Part shown: piece after piece, positions 22,740 through 34,775 of the stretch
Numbering within the stretch: the stretch's first letter is position 1
Layout: each line of letters opens with the position of its first letter
From: Endomychus coccineus
Lineage: Eukaryota > Arthropoda > Insecta > Coleoptera > Endomychidae
Assembly (NCBI GenBank): GCA_958510875.1
Contig: OY294068.1
Span: 77,106,633-77,170,632 of the forward strand
Reading direction: 5' to 3'
Length of the DNA: 64,000 nt
The notes under the pieces: model-generated
What the model was told of the DNA's origin: nothing
The model's database searches: none
Seen by the model: the letters and a program-made list of their open reading frames with translations, nothing else
Program-made: the position numbers and the translations under genes

Positions 22740-25279
22740 TTGATAGTGGGTTCTCTAAACGACATCACAGCCATATACATTCAAATTGATGAACAATTAT
22801 ATAAAGTGCCAAACCTCATAAGAGACATATGTTTCAAGATATTTTTTGCCATTGATGCTAAATACCCAATCGAGTGTGAGCAGGTATGGTTGTTCATAAA
22901 AAAATCATTTATGACATTCACAAGGATAGATACAAGAAATTCATCGGGTTGAAGACCATACTCAACGATCTTACAAATACGAGGAACAAAATCGCCAATA
23001 ATGAGTCAATGTGCTAAAATTGACAGAGAGAGTTAGGTTTCTGTATGGAAATTGTCCAAGATAATAACAAATATGTTTTTTTGCTTTATGTGTAATTTTG
23101 CTACCAAATCTTTGGAAGGATTATCATATCATTTCAAGCTTATTCATAAGCTGACATCTGAAAGTATTTACAGGAGTAGTCAAGGGAATTGTCAAAGAAT
23201 TTTCAATCTATATCAGTCATTGAGAAAACATCTCGTAAGTCAGCATGAAAATAGTTAAGGTGAAGATTCAAACAGTAAATATGATGAGGAATATCCTGAT
23301 GAGGGTGAACTTTTTTCACAGATGAAGAAGTAACTTCGAATGATATAGAGAATAATGAGTGTGATTTGAAGAATTATGCAAATTTAATCAGAATTCAATC
23401 TGAAACTTTCATAACAAAATTGTATTCCATAGAGTCATTACAGATATATGGTGCAAGTAATGATTGACGAATTTTTAAATTTCATAAATGGGGGGTTTCT
23501 GGAAATTATTCAAAAAAAGTAAGTGATAAGTTGACTTCCTTGGGCATTGATGACAGTTTCAACCAAAACACAAGTTTGATGTTTGATCACTTGAAAAATC
23601 CATTTGAACACTTGGTCCTCCGAATATTTGCGATTCAAAGATTTTGAGAAATCAACTCGCTTGATTAAACCAATTAAATATGAAATTGGTCATCGAGTGG
23701 ATGCCGATGTTTCAAAAACAAGTACATTTCTGAGAAAAGTATCTGTTACAGCACAATTTATACCAGAGAGGCATGTATTGAAGAATTTATTTGAATTACC
23801 AGATTTTTTCAAAGTAGTCAATGCATATGGTCATTATTTGAGTGGAGGGAACAATGTTTCAAATTTTATACACAGCACTTCATGGCATTCCAAGTTGAAT
23901 AATCATACTACTGATGATATTGTGTATCCGAGAATATCGAAGCACCTTGAATAACATGATTTAAGTAGCCCTGTTTCATTCTGATGATCGGAAACAATTT
24001 GGAAATAAATGTAGCCTTAAACCTTTAGTTGAGGAATTGATATTTTTAGAAAAGAATGGTATCGATGTAACAATTGATGGAAATAGTAAAACCATTTATT
24101 TCGTGTTAGGTTCAGTATTAGGGGATAATCTTGGGCTACATTCTATATCAGGTTTAGTGGAAAGCTTTTCATGCAATTTTTATTGCAGGTTTTGTACATC
24201 GTCAAAAAATGTTTCACAACATTTATGCCATATTCAAAATGTAACTTTGCGTGATGAGAACAATTAAAATGAGCACATTATTCTCAATGATAGTAGTCAA
24301 ACAGGTATGGAAGAATCATGTACATTGAATGAAATACCGACATTTCATGTCACAAATAATGTAAGTGTAGATTATATGCATGACATATTAGAAGGGGTTT
24401 TGTTATGATATTGATTTGAAAAATAAGCCTCCACTTCTCATTAAATTTTGAAAAGAAAACCAAACTTTCCATGTCATCCTCTGAAATGATGTGCTTCATC
24501 AAGTTTTTTTGTTTATTAGTTGGTGATTTCATTCTCATATCACATCCGGTACGGGAATTATATTTAACACTTCGAGAAATTTCAGATATTGTTTTGGCCA
24601 ATGTAATTTCAATTCAGACGGCACACCAATTAGATATGGCTATCATTGAAGATTACGAGCTTTTTTTGATTTCGTTTAAGAATACTATAGAGCCAAAATT
24701 TCATTTCCTTCTTCATTATGCATACATTATGAAAATGGTGAGCCCCTTAAGACATATATCATCAATGAGATTTGAGTCAAAACATCGACAATCTAAAATG
24801 ACCGCCGTAACGTAACATCATCAAGAAGGAATATAACTTATACTTGGGCATTGAAACATCAGCTGATTTTGTGTAACAGATTCTCAAATCAGGAAGTTCT
24901 GAGACGCAACTATTTACTTGGGCCAAATTACAAACGTGAAATTGGTAATAATTCTCTATTCCAAAATTATTATTGTGAAGACTTCAGCAGTAATTGTTCA
25001 GCTTATAAATGGATACATATCAATGACATAACATGTAGAAAAGGTGCGACCATTATAGGAAGTTTAAATGATATGGCTCCAACATTTTATATTATCGAGA
25101 ATGTTTTGATGTGTAATGACGAGGCTGGTTTTATTTGTTTTGATACTGAAAATATTCTTTTCAATGAACATTTTCATGCTTATGAAGTTTTCTTGAGGAA
25201 TAATAAAATTTTCATTTTCTTCAAAGATTTAATTGATCCCCTGCCATGTCACATATTGCAAAGAGATTTTGTTCTTTGA
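22740..25279 (+). pseudogene. Zinc-finger/transposase-like gene remnant
   Basis: Six collinear open pieces on one strand: 22740-22952 (FKIFFAIDAKYPIECEQVW); 23052-23258 (C2H2-like finger CFMCNFATKSLEGLSYHFKL, then a partial second finger); 23604-23954 (PERHVLKNLFELPDFFKVV); 24037-24267 (FVLGSVLGDNLGLHSISGL then a CRFC pair); 24471-24815 (PKFHFLLHYAYIMK and SSMRFESKHR); and 24851-25279, ending IDPLPCHILQRDFVL. I recognise this order as a widespread, repetitive C2H2/transposase-like animal family, but cannot give its name or a proven catalytic triad. Stops between the pieces show it is dead or, less likely, intron-split. Confidence 0.55.
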
Positions 25280-26100
25280 ATTATTTGGTCTGTTTTGGAC
25301 AAATAGGCATAAATATAATAATATAAAGAGAATTGATCTCAGTAAAAATAGCGAAAAGCACTTTTGTTTCACACAATAGAATTCAATACAACTCTTCAAC
25401 GAAGGACATTGTCTTTGCATTCGTGTAAAAAATATTTTCATTTTATTCATATTTTACTATATTATATATTTAGTATGTTATTATTTATTCTATTGCATAT
25501 TGACAGAAAATGCTGTTTGAAATGTGCTTTCCAAATATTGTAGCTATAATCTCCCACTTATTATACAGTCGGTATAAGCATCAAGAATTTTATGTTGAGA
25601 AAAATATTGCTTGATGTGTGATTTGATTTTCATTTTTCATATTTTGAATTGCTATACCAAAATTTGCATTTGAGCTTAGCTAAATATTTCATTTTATGAT
25701 TTATAAATAAATATGCTGAGAAAGCTTTGGTCTAGATTCAAAACTATTCACTATCACAGCAGGAGTTTGTGTGTGAGTGAACTGTTTTGAAGATACATCA
25801 TATGTAAAACATGTTAATTTTTGTTGTAGATTATTATTATACAAATTGAAGTAGTACCTACTCAAGCAATAAATAAATCATTTTTGTAATGTCTTCTTAT
25901 ACCTTTTTTCATATAAGATCCATACCTATCATCCAATATTGAGAAGTGCTAGTTATCCTGCTATTATTTGCTCAAAAATCATTTTTCTATATATTCTCGG
26001 ATAAATTTATCATAAGACTGCACGAGTACCCCAAGATTGATTCTATTACTACAGGATCTGTTACAGCTGAAAAAAAGTGGTTACCTACCAACTGATTAAG
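25280..26100. other. Intergenic, no gene seen
   Basis: AT-rich, with several poly(A)-signal-like AATAAA motifs (for example near 25868); no gene recognised. Confidence 0.5.
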
Positions 26101-26314
26101 AGGCGCTGTTGTTGCAGACATCGGACTAAGATTGTCGAGAATATCGAGTCCTACACAGCTGTAGCATTGACAATAAGAGCTGAACATATTTGCTGAATGT
26201 GCAAATATAATTGGGTGGAAGTGCCATATTGTTTCTTAGAGCAGTTGCATTTGTAATAATACATGTACTTATTGCTACGGCTGCAAACAAATTTGGCTGA
26301 AGGTTTAAGATATA

Positions 26315-26921
26315 TTGTTCCTTACAGCAGTAACATTTGCAATGATAGCTAAACATATTTGCTACAGGTGCAAACATATTTTAGTCATGGAAATATAGCC
26401 GTAAATAGGCCAAATGATCGAATTTTTCACTGGCAACCTGTATCAAGATGCGGTTTTCGCCATTTGCTTCAGAAACACAATAGAAAAAAATGTTACATAT
26501 TTGTTTTACCAGGAAAAGCTTGGTTGCATTTGTGCATACAAAAAATGCATCTAAATCATGCAATTTGCTGATCTGTGCAAATATTATATTATCGCTCATC
26601 AAATATTGATCAAAATTGGCCAGAATTTGTTACTCGAGTGTTTTTGGGGTCGCTGATTACGAATTTGATGTTTTCATAATGCCAAGCTGCACCCTGGGGC
26701 AGATTTCAGGGGCTTGGGGTGGGGGATTTGCAATATAAAGCGGAAATCCTCAAATTTTCTCAATCATTCGGTATTTCATGGCAATTTTGAGATTTTTGAA
26801 CACAAACTAAATGATGTTCGTTAACTCAAGTGCCCGGGGCAAAGTGGAGCAATGTGGGGCAATGTGGGGCACTTGGGACTATTATCGAATTTCAACCATC
26901 AAACCTAAAAACCTTGTTCTC
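26315..26921 (+). repeat. Left long inverted-repeat arm
   Basis: It pairs with 27211-27797. Shared inner end: ACCTTGTTCTC (26911-26921) against GAGAACAAGGT (27211-27221). The inner 100 bp are rich in GTGGGGCA/TGCCCC motifs and markedly GC-richer than the flanks. Confidence 0.85.
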
Positions 26922-26922
26922 C

Positions 26923-27206
26923 GGGATAACGAAGTTTTGATGTTTGACAGTTGAAATTGATTGACTTTCCCGGATGCTCCACGTTGCCCCAGAGGACACT
27001 CTGCCCCAGGAGCATCTGAGCTGAAAATGCACCTTGAATTCGTGTTCAGCGACCACAAAAACCCCTGGGTAACGAAGTTTTGATGTTCGACAGTTGAAAT
27101 TGGTTTACTGCCCCAGATGCGCCCGTTGTTGCCCCAGAGGACACTGCCCCAGGAGCATCTGAGCTGAAAATGCACCTTGAATCCGTGTTCAGCGACCACA
27201 AAAACC
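26923..27206. repeat. Two 140-bp direct repeats in the foldback centre
   Basis: Copies start at 26923 and 27067 (period 144). Both contain TAACGAAGTTTTGATGTT, the block GTTGCCCCAGAGGACACT, and AGCATCTGAGCTGAAAATGC. They lie between the two long arms. Confidence 0.85.
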
Positions 27207-27210
27207 TAAA

Positions 27211-27797
27211 GAGAACAAGGTTTTTAGGTTTGATGGTTGAAATTCGATAATAGTCCCAAGTGTCCCACATTGCCCCACTTCGCCCCGGGCACTTGAGTTA
27301 ACGAACATATAGTTTGTGTTTAAAAATCCCAAAATTGCCATAAAATACCGAATGATTGAGAAAATTTGAGGATTTCCGCTTTATATTGCAAATCCCCCAC
27401 CCCAAGCCCCTGAAATCTGCCCCAGGGTGCAGCTTGGCATTATGAAAACATCAAATTCGTAATCAGCGACCCCAAAAACCCCCGAGTAACAAATTCTGGC
27501 CAATTTTGATCAATATTTGATGAGCGACAATATAATATTTACACAGATCAGCAAATTGCATGATTTAGGTGCATTTTTTGTATGCACAAATGCAACCAAG
27601 CTTTTCCTGGTAAAACAAATATGTAAAATTTTTTTCTATTGTGTTACTGAAGCAAATGGCGAAAACCGCATCTCGATACAGGTTGCCAGTGAAAAATTCG
27701 ATCATTTTGGCTATAATTCCTCGACTATTTGGCAAATATGTTTGCACCTGTAGCAAGTTTTAGCTATTATAGCAAAAGCTACTGCTGTGGAAAACAA
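27211..27797 (-). repeat. Right long inverted-repeat arm
   Basis: Reverse complement of 26315-26921 with scattered substitutions and small indels; for example, the segment after GATCATTTTGG differs from its partner. It ends in the first inverted monomer block. Confidence 0.85.
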
Positions 27798-28059
27798 TAT
27801 ATTTAACAATACCAACCAAATATTATGGCATCGGTAACGAATATGTTTAGCTATTACTCCAAAAGCTACTGCTGTGGAAAACAATGTAATTAACAACATC
27901 AATTACATTGTTTTCCACAGCAGTAGCTTTTGGAGTAATAGCTAAACATATTCGTTACCGATGCCATAATATTTGGTTGGTATTGTTAAATATATTGTTT
28001 TCCACAGCAGTAGCTTTTGCTATAATAGCTAAAACTTGCTACAGGTGCAAACATATTTG
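27733..28059. repeat. Perfect palindrome, 159-bp arms
   Basis: The arms 27733-27891 and 27901-28059 read as exact reverse complements, with a 9-nt spacer (AACAACATC). Each arm holds nearly two monomers of the 84-87 bp repeat. Confidence 0.9.
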
Positions 28060-28220
28060 GCTTATGTTGTTAAATACATTGTTTTACACAGCAGTAGTTT
28101 TTGCAGTAATAGCTAAACATATTCGCTATCGATGCTATAATATTCAGCTGGTACTGTTAAATTCATTGTTTCTCACTGCAGTAACATTTGCAATAATAGC
28201 TAAACACATTTTCAGTTCCT
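27908..28220 (+). repeat. Tandem 84-87 bp monomer array
   Basis: Monomers start at 27908, 27995, 28079 and 28166 (lengths 87, 84, 87 and a partial one). The core of each is TTGTTTTCCACAGCAGTAGC with an ATAATAGCTAAA block. All lengths are multiples of three, which explains a spurious open frame of 117 residues. Confidence 0.88.
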
Positions 28221-28555
28221 ACCTGCTTCTCGTGACTCGCGCAGCAAATAAAGGTTGTTAAATCAGCTAAGTATAATTGTTATAAGCACTCATAGAAAAC
28301 TGCTCGTGAAACAAAACAGTGTGCTGGAATCAGCAAAATTATTGTCTTGTACAACAAAGATATGATGAAATTCTGTTGGCTTCTGATACATGGTGGATAA
28401 GCTGATACAGCAACATCTAATTAGAAGGAAAATGTTGTTACATTCACTCATATTTTTGCTGTGTCTATATAGGTACTCATTTTCTTTGTTGAAATGATCC
28501 AAATTTTAGTAACCATAGCCATCATTTTTTTCTGTGCAGCAAATTCAATTCTTTA

Positions 28556-28815
28556 CTTTTAATATTCTGAATGTGTAAAATTTTGAAATTACCATTGAAG
28601 TTATGGTTTCCTATAATTAAATGTTCCGCATAGGTTGTACCCGATTTATTATTAATAAAACTAAGTCTATATTCTTTGAACTTCTAAAAACAGATCATAG
28701 CACATATAAGTAGTTTCATTAATATTGAATCGGACCCAACCTTTGCGGAACATTTAATTATAGATAACCATAACTTTAATGTCAATTTCAAGATTTAGGG
28801 AAATTAATATTAAAG
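28556..28815. repeat. MITE-like hairpin at the array's left edge
   Basis: An inverted repeat with arms of about 90-110 bp (about 28556-28668 and 28710-28815) and a central loop near 28670-28709. Shared arm blocks include AAGTTATGG and TATAATTAAATGTTCCGCA. No coding capacity. It directly abuts the point (about 28812) where homology to the cuticular-gene units begins. Confidence 0.8.
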
Positions 28816-29290
28816 TGCATTTACCGTTTGGCAGCTACACGGAAACGTACCTTGTGTCATATAACCCGATTCAAGAGAAACACTTCGTCTTAACCAGCAC
28901 TACCTCGCATACAAAAGAATAGTGAAGATACATCCATAATATATTTAATACTCCTATATTAAGGTGAGAAAAAAATCTCGGCTAATCGTTACGGTGCTAA
29001 CATATATCTTGCTAACATATATCTTGCTTATTGACGAATCTACTGCATTCTGTAACATTTGGATACACGATTTGAGTAAAATATTACTTTGCTTATATTT
29101 ATTGATTTCAGAGTATTCCAAGTTGTATAAAAGTTTTATTAGACACATGGAAAATTTCAAAATTTTAATGAAATTGGTAGACCGTCTCTAACAAATGTTT
29201 GGCATAATGAGAGTTAACTTTGTTATTTCTAATCTACATAAATGTGCACCCACTCTACAGAGGAGAGACGTTTCACTTTGACCTACTTAA

Positions 29291-31870
29291 AAAAGAATAA
29301 GAATAAGAATAAGAAATTTATTTATCCGTTAAAATATACGTTTTGTGGACAGGTCAAGATAAATGCATATACATTAAAAGATTAAGCTAATAAATTACTA
29401 AATAAGTACTATCACATGTTAAAACAGTTAACATTAAAAAAATCTTTAACAGAGTACAAGCAACTTTCCAAAAGGATTTTTTAAATTTTTGTTTTGAATA
29501 CTGAAATTCTATTAATTGATCGAATATCACTAGGCAATTCATTAAAGAGGGCAAGACCAAGTTTATTGCTTACTTTCAATAGAGTTGGTCACAACCTCTC
29601 GTTGAGTAAGAGTGATAATCTGAATGAGTGGTGTATTCAATTAAGTGGAGTTTTACATCCATAAGGTGTTCATAAACAATTAGTGGAAATAATGACATTA
29701 TTTTTAATTCTTTAAAACCAGACTCGCAATGAGTTTCTTGTTTTAAACCTTTAATAGCTCTTACGGCCACTTTTTGTAATATGAAAATTTTTTCTAAACG
29801 AGTATGAGCAGCGTTGCTCCATGTTATGAGACCATACGACATTATGGAGTGAAACAGACTATAGTAAGTTACAAGGGCCACCTCCTCGCCAGCAATTCTG
29901 TACATTCTTTTAGTTGCGTAAACCGCCCGAGCTAATTTCTTACTAAGATAGGTAATGTGGTGTGACCAGTTTAAAGAACTATCTATCACAACACCAAGAA
30001 ACTTAACAGAACCAAAAGAATTAGGCCGACACTGAAAATTAAGAATTTGAGTTTTTGCTTCATTAAAAAAAAGTTCGTTTGAAGTAAACCAGTTAGATGC
30101 CGAGGTGACAACACTGTTATGATCAATGTCGTTAAATAATTTACTCTTAATTAAAAAGTTTGAGTCATCTGCAAAAAGCAAAGGAAGACATTCATTTGAA
30201 GAAATGATATTTGGTAAGTCGTTAATATATAGAAAAAAAGAACTGGCCCCAAAATGGAACCTTGCGGCAAACCCCGTAGTATCGGCATTTCTGTTCCCAG
30301 TTTACCTAAGTGGTATACCGTTTGTGTTCGGTGTCTTAGGTAAGATGATAAAAGTTGATAAACAATGCCCCGTATTCCAAAATAATAAAACTTGTTTATC
30401 AAAATGGCGTGTGAAACACAATCGAATGTTTTAGTCAGGTCCGCAAAAACACCAACGCAACACTCCCCCTCTTCAAAGGCCTCAGCAACAAAGCTCATAA
30501 GGCGCAGTATTGCATCGGTGGTTCTGCATCCCTTCCTAAAGCCATATTGATTGTTTGATAATAATTGATGCTTAATCAAGAAAAGTTGTAAATTATCAAA
30601 AATGTATTTTTCCAATATTTTTGATAATATAGGCAGAATGGATATTGGTCGGTAATTATCTGGGTCGTTTCCATCACCCTTTTTAAAAATTGCAACATTA
30701 AAAATATCGGCTAGGGGTTCCGCAATGTGCTCACAACAATCTTTAATAAGTTTAATATTCAAATCATAAATATCGCAGGATTTTTTATTTTTAAATGATT
30801 TAATTATTTTTATAACATCAAAACTAGTTATTGGGTTCAAGAAAAAAGTTGAATTACAGTTGTTAATAAGAAAAGTTTGAGAAACTTGTTTATTTAAAGA
30901 GCTTACAATTTTATTAGCATTACCAGTGAAAGCCAGATTAAATTGATCAGCTGATATTTTTCCATCATAAGTGTTAGACTTAGACGTTTGGCCGGTTTCA
31001 AAATTTATTGTTTGCCAAATACTTTTGTTTTTGTTGTCGGAAGATAAAATTCTTTGTGAATGGGAATTTACCTCAGTGTTATGAAATAAACAATTATATT
31101 TTTGTTGATATTTTTTTATTAAATTTTTCTTATCCACAGTCGGATTTTGTCGATAACATTCTTTTAGCAATAAAATAGTGTTTTTTAATTTAACTAACTC
31201 AGGTGTATTTTTAAACTTATTAACTTTTTTATTAGGGTATTTTTTTTCGACGAACGGAAAACAATATTCATAGTGATGATTAAATATATTTAGAAGATTA
31301 TTCATTTTGTCATTTGACGATAACGCTGAGTCAACGGATTCCCATTGCTCATTTTTTAAAAAGTTTGTGAACGTAATCATATTTTGAGCATTAAAACTCC
31401 TAACTCTTTTGGTTTCAGTTTTGTTGGAAGTTATATTTTTTATAATTAAAATTTTAGGGCTATGATCTGATACAGGTGCATTCAAAACTTCGGCACTTAT
31501 GCTTTTAAAATTTACAAAAATATTATCCGGACAAGTACGGGTATTGGAAATCACCCTGGTTGGTTGGAATACAGTCTGTTTAAATCCATATTCGTCTAAA
31601 AGTCTTTTTAATTTGAAAGTGTTATTATCGTTGGGTTCTAAAAATCTAAAATTGTAGTCACCCCCAATAGAAGATTACTATTTTTAAAATCTTCTTATAA
31701 TTTAAAAGAATTTTCAAATATTTCAAAGAATTCCTTTAAAGATTTTTCTTGTGGAGATCAATACAGACACATTACAATTAAGTTTTGGGAAGGAATGTGA
31801 ACTGCACATATTTCGCATATCCGTTCCTTTGAAAGATTTTTGATATTTAGGAGCGGTACTGCTTTAATGC
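29291..31870 (-). mobile_element. Jockey-like LINE inserted in the array spacer
   Basis: A minus-strand element with the end of its endonuclease, its RT, and a 3' tail of TTATTC repeats (29291-29313). Unit spacers at about 50491 and 38675 provide the uninterrupted sequence (CACTTAAAAGCTTGGACAAG), showing insertion after duplication. A target duplication is not clear. It is 5'-truncated within the endonuclease at about 31870. Confidence 0.87.
29576..31790 (-). pseudogene. LINE ORF2: endonuclease end plus reverse transcriptase
   Basis: The endonuclease blocks LIVMCLY (about 31770) and a broken GVTT/DFNFRFLEP region precede the long frame 31554-30151. That frame contains PVSDHSPKIL (end of endonuclease), PISILPILSKILEKYIF, NNQYGFRKG, VGVFADLTKTFDCVSH (the usual Lys-Ala-Phe-Asp is Lys-Thr-Phe-Asp) and LRGLPQGSILGPVLFFYIL. 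After a shift near 30190 come FADDSNFLIKSK, KFLGVVIDSSLNWSHH and the C-terminal thumb ending YHSYSTRG. No RNase H follows. It has few lesions, so it is younger than the 5.2-8.5 kb copy, but it is broken. Confidence 0.88.
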
Positions 31871-32458
31871 AACTTGGACAAGTTCCACAATTTAACCTAT
31901 AGACTATAGATTACACTCGGTTTTCTAAATTACCTGTGTTATTTTTCAAATGTTGACGTAATGTGTAATTTTGAAAGAAGTAGTTGAATTCACATTGATA
32001 AATTCACGATATCATTCGAGATTTTACCAAAATATGTAAGGCTTCTATACTTTTCCGATATATTCAGATTTAGAGAGCTTACTTTTAATTGTTATCTGTT
32101 TTATAATATTCAATATTCTGGGAATGTCGTTACTGAAATTTGAACAGTCTGTAGACCATACTATTATATGTAAGCAACCTGAATCTAATTATGTATACGT
32201 AGTTAGTACTACCTTCATTTCGGAACTTTCCAACAGTATAGTGTTCATTCGTAATATAACAGATTTCCAACAAGTGAAGATCAGTTCATACCCAAAATTG
32301 GCAGGTAAAATATTCATTGATGATCAATTTAGCCGGTGTCTTATTATTTGAGACGAATAAAAAAAGGCTTTTGGATTTCTAGTTCAAATAACAGCCAGGA
32401 AACTGGTAATACTCAGAATCTTCAAGACAATCATTCTACAATAAAATTCGTGAAGCAT

Positions 32459-32580
32459 AAGGTCAATTGTGAACTCAGTGATGATATGCAAATGTAACAT
32501 TTGGATCTTCGAAACCAATTATTCATCTGCATAACTTGTAAGGTGTATAAATACCTGGATTCACATTTCAGATGATCAGT
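32459..32580 (+). promoter_or_regulatory. Promoter of the first array gene
   Basis: AAGGTCA (32459-32465), octamer ATGCAAAT (32486-32493), TATAAATA (32546-32553) and initiator TCAGT (32576-32580, about 32 nt from the TATA box). The octamer-to-TATA distance is 60 nt here against 73 nt in the other three genes, because of a 13-bp deletion. The half-site resembles those of orphan nuclear receptors such as FTZ-F1, which control insect cuticle genes (family knowledge; binding here is inference). Confidence 0.75.
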
Positions 32581-32606
32581 TCCAAGTTGCAATACAACAA
32601 TTCAAC

Positions 32607-34775
32607 ATGGCTTTCCTTGTAAGTATAGTAATAACAAATGAATACTTAAAAATAGAAATAAAAATATGATGTTAATAATGGTAAACGAAGAACTTCACTC
32701 AAAATTCTTTACGTTCACAAAAAATAAAGTCACTATGATTTTACCACTCAGTAACTTGTTCATTAGCGTTCTTAATTCATCGCTCATTATCAATAAATTT
32801 GAATATGCAATTTTACATATTTGCAGTCAAGTCGAGTAATTTTAACCTATGATCGAAATTATGTAAAATGAATCTCGGATAATTGAATTTGAATTTAATT
32901 CAAATTGGGATCAATAACACCTCACTAGAATATTCATGATTGGTTTTATATACAATAGGATATTAACAACTGTAATTCCATTTATGTCCAATCGATATAA
33001 AATATCAAAATTCACATAAGATAAGAGATTCAGTGTGCATCACACTCTATGCAAGGTTCAATGGATTTCAATATCTACAAAATGAATATAGATTTTCATG
33101 TTGGGACTAATTGTGAATGAATTGTTGCTATAAAATCTAGTATTCGGAGATATTGTACTTGCGCATCCAGTACTGTGGAAATGACTTATCTGAAGCGAAC
33201 TAAAGATTAGAATATCACTTTGTGAAAAATTTGGGCATCCTAACTCGACGCAACAACTTCTCCTAATGAAATGACATGAAACTCTCTTTCAAATCAGAGA
33301 TGTAAAATACAAATCAAGATATCCGAGCTGGTAGCTTTTTGGTTGGAACATGACGCTAGTCAAATGGCTCATATCTTAACAAGGGATTCTTCGAAATCCA
33401 TTTAAACGTTATAGAGAAACAATAGGTGATTGGAACCTGAACATCCATGGTATGACGTTTCTGGATATGCGCAGCTAATCTCAAAGTTATCAAATATGCA
33501 TACACTTACCGTTATATCGACTGGGTGGACTCTAACTTCCTAGTTTCAAATAGAACAATCCGGCCCATGTAGATTCTTCCAATACAGAGGTTCGGTACGT
33601 GATAGGACTTCTATGTTCGTTTTTATTATGGAAGAAGGTTCAATTCGACGAACGGTATCTTATTAATTAATAAATATTAAAACATATTATCATTACTATA
33701 TTGTTTTGAATTCAATTCATCCATTTCATGGATAAAATAATTATGTAGGTAGAGGTGATTCAAAATGCATATCTAAAGATCATTTAACTTCTTCAAATGA
33801 CTCACCCTATAACCCATTATTTTATAACGAAATAAGAAAGGTATTTCACTGATCTCTAAGTTCTATCAAACATTTTCTATAGAATTAGAGTAAAATTCTA
33901 GTATAACCGTCACTTTTGAATTTAAGATCACAGTGGTCACCACGAAACCTATTCACCTTGAATATATATTTCATATTTCCTATACAGGAATTTATTTGAA
34001 CATGATCAAAGTAAATTATGAACATCAACCCCTTCTCTTCTGAACTATTTCCTATGACGCTGTAGTCGAATAAGGTAGAAATATATTCTCAAACAATATT
34101 TATGTGAATCCGTATCAAAGGAACTCTGTTGCGTTTTTCTAATATTAATTACAAATGTTTGGTCATGAAACGCTAAACTCTTTTTCAAACTTTATGTAGT
34201 TCTGAATATCAAGGTCATTTTTGATAAAATATGTTTCTTCATTCTAGATCGTAGTTCTTGCTACCATCTTGGCAACATGCAGCTCTGCTATAATCCCTCC
34301 AGGTTATGGTGCACCACTCATCAATGGATATGGAGGTCATATTGCATCACCTGTAATCAGACACGAATTAGCAGATGAATATGCACCAGCACACTACAAC
34401 TTTGATTACTCTGTGAACGATCCCATAACCGGAGATAGTAAAGATCAAGCTGAAACTCGTGTGGGAGATGATGTACAAGGTCACTACTCTCTCGTCGAGG
34501 CTGATGGCACCAAAAGAATTGTTGAATACACAGCCGGTGTCCAAGGTTTCAATGCTGTTGTACACAAAGAACCACTTGCATCACCAGTAGGCCATGTAGC
34601 TAGAATCGCCCCAAGCCCACTTGTATCTGCAATTCCATATGGAGCAGGTTTAGGATCACCGTACAGCCATCCCTCGTTGACCGGCCCCTACAATCAGTTA
34701 GGCTATGGACATCCTGCTTACAGAACTCCATTTGCTGCTAGCCCAGTAGTCCGAAGCCCATTCGGCCTTTACTAG
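32607..34775 (+). CDS. RR-2 cuticular protein, array gene 1
   Basis: Exon 1 is 32607-32618 (MAFL, donor GTAAGT). The intron is 1629 nt. Exon 2 is 34248-34775 (acceptor TTCTAG), ending in TAG. The product has 179 residues. Residues 1-18 form a signal peptide ([18 protein letters not shown]), leaving a mature protein without cysteines. Residues 48-113 are the RR-2 chitin-binding domain: [20 protein letters not shown], then [20 protein letters not shown] and [10 protein letters not shown]. Flanks are Gly/Pro/Tyr/His-rich, with [12 protein letters not shown] before the domain and GLGSPYSHP / [14 protein letters not shown] after it. RR-2 proteins are secreted by epidermis and pack with chitin in sclerotised cuticle. 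A poly(A) signal variant ATTAAA is at 34804-34809. Differs from the other array copies by about 9-10 residues. Confidence 0.95.

Larger units (their letters stand above)
26142..28220. mobile_element. Composite foldback element with satellite-like ends
   Basis: A left array of 84-87 bp monomers (three, from about 26142) runs into a long arm (to 26921). This arm is the inverted repeat of 27211-27797, at high but imperfect identity over about 590 bp. The 289-bp centre holds two 140-bp direct repeats. Beyond the right arm the monomers recur inverted, then turn back into a plus-strand array (27908-28220). No transposase was found. The structure fits a foldback-type DNA transposon, but the termini and target duplication could not be defined. 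Confidence 0.75.
28812..32458 (+). repeat. Truncated tandem unit lacking its gene
   Basis: 28812-29290 matches intergenic DNA of the later units: TGCATTTACCGTTTGG, then GGCTAATCGTTACGGTGC, then AACTTTGTTATTTCTAATC. The equivalents are at about 35896, 36086 and 38617, so a segment of about 2 kb is missing between two of the blocks. About 31875-32458 continues into the promoter region of the first array gene. It is interrupted by the LINE at 29291-31870. Confidence 0.8.

Noticed and set aside
26882..27270. Overlapping minus-strand frames across the foldback centre
   Set aside because: They fall in the 140-bp direct repeats and arm sequence; no family signature and no start context.
27908..28261. 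117-residue frame with hydrophobic repeats
   Set aside because: It is open only because the 84-87 bp monomers are multiples of three; the same peptide appears on the opposite strand of the palindrome.
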